A stretch of DNA of 8,020 nucleotides, taken from Labilithrix luteola. Its GTDB lineage: Bacteria > Myxococcota_A > Polyangia > Polyangiales > Polyangiaceae. Positions 5,401-8,020 of this stretch are shown here, piece by piece. Both the position numbers and the translations under genes were made by a program. The stretch covers positions 1 through 8,020 of the forward strand of contig JAMFST010000255.1 in assembly GCA_026225435.1 (NCBI GenBank), in the 5' to 3' direction. A model generated the notes under the pieces. That model was given only the letters and a program-made list of their open reading frames with translations, was not told the origin of the DNA and made no database searches. Every line of letters starts with the position of its first letter. Within the stretch, counting starts at the first letter, position 1.

Positions 5401-8020
5401 ATGCAATGGCTCGCCTCACTCTGCATTCGCCAGCCCGTCTTCACCTGGGTGCTGATGCTCAGCTTCGTGGTGGTCGGGATCTTCGGCTACACGTCGCTCG
5501 GCGTCGATCAGTTCCCCAAGGTGGACCTGCCGACCATCCTCATCACCTCCACGCTCGAGGGCTCGGCGCCCGAGGAGATGGAGACCGACGTCACCGACAA
5601 GATCGAGGGGACGATCAACACCATCAGCGGCGTCGACGAGCTGCGTTCCACCTCGAGTGATGGCGTCTCGCTGGTCATCGTCACCTTCGACATCGGCAAG
5701 GACATCAACGTCGCCGCGCAGGAGGTCCGCGACCACATCAACAACGTGACGCCGGATCTTCCCAAGGGGATGGACCCGCCGGTCGTCTCGAAGGTCGACC
5801 CGGACGCATCGCCCATCATGCTGGTGACGCTGACCTCGCCGGGCAACCTGCGCGACGTCACCGAGCTGGCCGACAAGCGCGTGCGCCGGCAGATCGAGAG
5901 CATCAACGGCGTCGGCCAGCTGACCATCCTCGGCGGCAAGAAGCGGCAGATCAACGTGTGGCTCGACCCGCGCAAGCTGGAGGCCGCCGGTTTGACGGCG
6001 ACTGACGTGGAGGGGGCGCTCGCGCGCCAGAACCTCACCGTCCCCGGCGGGCAGATTGAGACCGGACCGAAGAGCATCTCGCTCCGCGTCGAAGGGAAGG
6101 TCGATTCGGTCGAGCAGCTCGGGCGCATCGTCGTGCGCGAGACGCAGGCTCACGCCACCCGCGTCTCCGACGTGGCTCGGGTGGAGGACGGCGCCGAGGA
6201 TCCGAAGACGGCCGCGAGCGAGGACGGCGTCGCCAGCGTCGTCCTGTCGATCCGCAAGCAGTCGGGGCAGAACACCGTCGCCGTCGTCGACCTCATTCGC
6301 GCGCGACTCGAAGCCGTCGAGAAGACGCTCCCCGAGGGCTCCAAGCTGCGCGTCGTCCGCGACGACTCCGGCTCGATCCGCACCAGCGTCGACGCGGTGA
6401 AGGAGCACCTGGTGCTCGGCGCGGTGCTCGCGGCGCTCGTCGTGCTCCTCTTCCTGGGGAACGCGCGCAGCACGCTGATCGCCGCGCTGGCCATCCCCAT
6501 CTCCATCATCGGCACGTTCGCGCTCATGTGGGCGATGGACTTCACGCTCAACATCATCACGCTGCTCGCGCTGGCGCTCGCCGTCGGAATCGTCATCGAC
6601 GACGCCATCGTCGTGCTCGAGAACATCTCCCGCTTCATCGACGAGAAGAAGAAGAAGCCCTTCGTCGCCGCCGCCCTGGCCACGCGCGACATCGGCCTGG
6701 CCGTCCTCGCGACCACGCTGTCGCTCATGGCGGTGTTCCTCCCCGTCGCCTTCATGAGCGGCATCATCGGCCGCTTCCTCAAGAGCTTCGGCCTGACGAT
6801 GGCCTTTGCCATCTTCGTCTCGCTCATCGTCAGCTTCTCCCTGACGCCGATGCTCTCGGCGCGCCTCCTCGAAGGTCCGCCGGAGGACGGCCGCGCGGCG
6901 CACCAGACCCGCCTCAAACGCTTCGTCGACAGCTTCTACGGGCCGATCGAGCGCGTCTACATGGCCATCCTGCGCTTCTTCATGAAGCACCGCTGGATCA
7001 TCGTCGTCGCCTGCTGCGTCACGCTGGGCTCGTGCGCGCCGCTCGCCGCGGCGGTCCCCAAGAGCTTCACCCCGCCCAACGACATCGCCGAGTTCGACGT
7101 GAACATGCGCGCGCCGGAGGGGACCAGCCTGATCGAGACGCGGCTCATCGCCGATCGACTGGCGGCGCAGATCCGCCAGGTGCCGGGCGTGGCGCACACG
7201 CTGGTCACCATCGGCAACGACCAGCAGGTGACGCGCAACCTGGCGAACATCTTCGTCGCGCTCGTCGACCCGGGCGAGCGCAAGGACGACCAGTACGTCA
7301 TCATGGGGCGCGTCCGGAACGAGATCGTCCCGAAGATGCCGAAGAACCTGCGCATCGACGTGTCGGAGACGGCGCAGATCGCCGGCGGCGGCTCGCAGGC
7401 GGCGGTGCAGTACACCATCACCGGCCCGGACCTGCAGCAGCTCACCCGCTACACGCAGACCGTGCTGGAGAGGTTCCGCAAGGTGCCGGGCGCCGTCGAC
7501 GTCGACTCCAACGCCATCGTCGGCAACCCCGAGGTGAAGGTCTCGGTCGACCGCGAGCGCGCGGCGAGCCTCGGTGTCGACGTCATCGACGTGGCCAACG
7601 CGCTCGAGCTCCTCGTCGGCGGCCTCAAGGTGTCGACCTTCGAGGACGCGGGGAACGACTACGACGTCCGCGCCCGCGCCGATCTCGCGTACCGGGCCGA
7701 CCCCGACGGCATCGCCGCGATGACGGTGAAGACGAAGACCGGCCAGACCGTCCCGCTCTCCGCCGTCGTGAAGCTGCGCGACACCACCGGGCCCTCGCTC
7801 ATCAACCGGCTCGCGCGCCAGCGGCAGGTCACCATCACCTCCAACGTCGCCCCCGGCGTCGGCGTGAGCCTGGTGTCCGATCAGCTGGTGAAGATCATCG
7901 CCGACCTGCACATGCCGCCGGCGTACAGCGCGGTGCCGGCGGGCGCGACCAAGGAAGCGGGCAAGGCGGCGATGGGCTTCCTCGTGGCCATCGCCCTTTC
8001 GTTCATCTTCATGTACCTGA
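5401..8020 (+). CDS. RND multidrug-type efflux permease (HAE-1/AcrB family), 3' end beyond window
   Basis: This is the inner-membrane proton-driven pump of the tripartite system. The frame is open to the window end, 873 complete codons of an expected 1,020-1,050, so roughly the last 150-170 residues are missing. TM1 is at about 10-31. The first porter region contains VDQFPKVDLPTI and an EGTINTISGVDELRSTS segment. TM2-TM6 fall between about 336 and 487. TM4 carries GIVIDDAIVVLEN with Asp400 and Asp401, matching the proton-relay pair Asp407/Asp408 of AcrB. TM7 is at about 532-552 with FTPPND after it, then the second porter region, and TM8 starts at 858. The matching relay Lys of TM10 lies past the window. 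The periplasmic loops contain no His/Met clusters like those of metal pumps, so HAE-1 (drugs or other amphiphiles) is favoured over HME. Co-transcribed with the channel and adaptor. Confidence 0.95.
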   Translation, partial: MQWLASLCIRQPVFTWVLMLSFVVVGIFGYTSLGVDQFPKVDLPTILITSTLEGSAPEEMETDVTDKIEGTINTISGVDELRSTSSDGVSLVIVTFDIGKDINVAAQEVRDHINNVTPDLPKGMDPPVVSKVDPDASPIMLVTLTSPGNLRDVTELADKRVRRQIESINGVGQLTILGGKKRQINVWLDPRKLEAAGLTATDVEGALARQNLTVPGGQIETGPKSISLRVEGKVDSVEQLGRIVVRETQAHATRVSDVARVEDGAEDPKTAASEDGVASVVLSIRKQSGQNTVAVVDLIRARLEAVEKTLPEGSKLRVVRDDSGSIRTSVDAVKEHLVLGAVLAALVVLLFLGNARSTLIAALAIPISIIGTFALMWAMDFTLNIITLLALALAVGIVIDDAIVVLENISRFIDEKKKKPFVAAALATRDIGLAVLATTLSLMAVFLPVAFMSGIIGRFLKSFGLTMAFAIFVSLIVSFSLTPMLSARLLEGPPEDGRAAHQTRLKRFVDSFYGPIERVYMAILRFFMKHRWIIVVACCVTLGSCAPLAAAVPKSFTPPNDIAEFDVNMRAPEGTSLIETRLIADRLAAQIRQVPGVAHTLVTIGNDQQVTRNLANIFVALVDPGERKDDQYVIMGRVRNEIVPKMPKNLRIDVSETAQIAGGGSQAAVQYTITGPDLQQLTRYTQTVLERFRKVPGAVDVDSNAIVGNPEVKVSVDRERAASLGVDVIDVANALELLVGGLKVSTFEDAGNDYDVRARADLAYRADPDGIAAMTVKTKTGQTVPLSAVVKLRDTTGPSLINRLARQRQVTITSNVAPGVGVSLVSDQLVKIIADLHMPPAYSAVPAGATKEAGKAAMGFLVAIALSFIFMYL

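Noticed and set aside
5416..7911. An 831-codon open frame on the minus strand opposite the RND permease
   Set aside because: It is the antisense shadow of a high-GC gene: its translation is dominated by Asp, Arg, Gly, His and Val with no recognisable domain. The plus strand here encodes an unmistakable RND pump with TM segments and the Asp-Asp relay pair.
1..8020. tRNA, rRNA, CRISPR arrays, insertion sequences or attachment sites
   Set aside because: I looked for tandem spacers, transposase-like frames, terminal repeats and tRNA-like cloverleaves and saw none; composition is uniform across the window with no sign of a recent insertion.

Overview
The window is very GC-rich DNA with a strong G/C bias at third codon positions. 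It reads like a chromosome segment of a Gram-negative bacterium with a complex envelope. The protein styles (a PAS sensor, a glycine-rich secreted or membrane protein ending in Phe, and an efflux operon ordered outer-membrane factor, adaptor, pump) suggest Myxococcota or a related delta-proteobacterial lineage. That taxonomic guess is inference from style; no rRNA or marker gene is present.

Layout. (1) Positions 1-409, minus strand: the N-terminal part of a PAS-domain sensor whose remainder lies outside the window. (2) 410-586: a short, relatively AT-rich intergenic stretch with small inverted repeats. (3) 587-2748: a regulatory block made of two paralogous TetR-family repressors, both on the minus strand, flanking a plus-strand gene for an exported or membrane protein of unknown function. 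(4) 2749-2939: the regulatory region between the second repressor and the efflux operon. (5) 2940 to the window end, plus strand: a tripartite RND efflux operon with a TolC-like outer-membrane factor, a periplasmic adaptor (start overlaps the preceding stop as ATGA) and an HAE-1-type RND permease. The permease runs off the window after 873 codons.

The most interesting signal is a 15-bp palindrome, GCAAC-N5-GTTGC, that occurs four times between 1259 and 2957. One copy lies upstream of each TetR gene at exactly the same distance from the start codon. The one upstream of the first TetR also sits in front of the unknown membrane-protein gene. A third copy fills the gap between the convergent stop codons of that gene and the second TetR. 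The fourth lies immediately over the start of the outer-membrane-factor gene. The two TetR proteins have an identical recognition region, so the simplest model is that both repressors recognise one operator family. They would control themselves, each other, the unknown membrane protein and the efflux pump as one small local regulon. Ligands and pump substrates cannot be read from the sequence.
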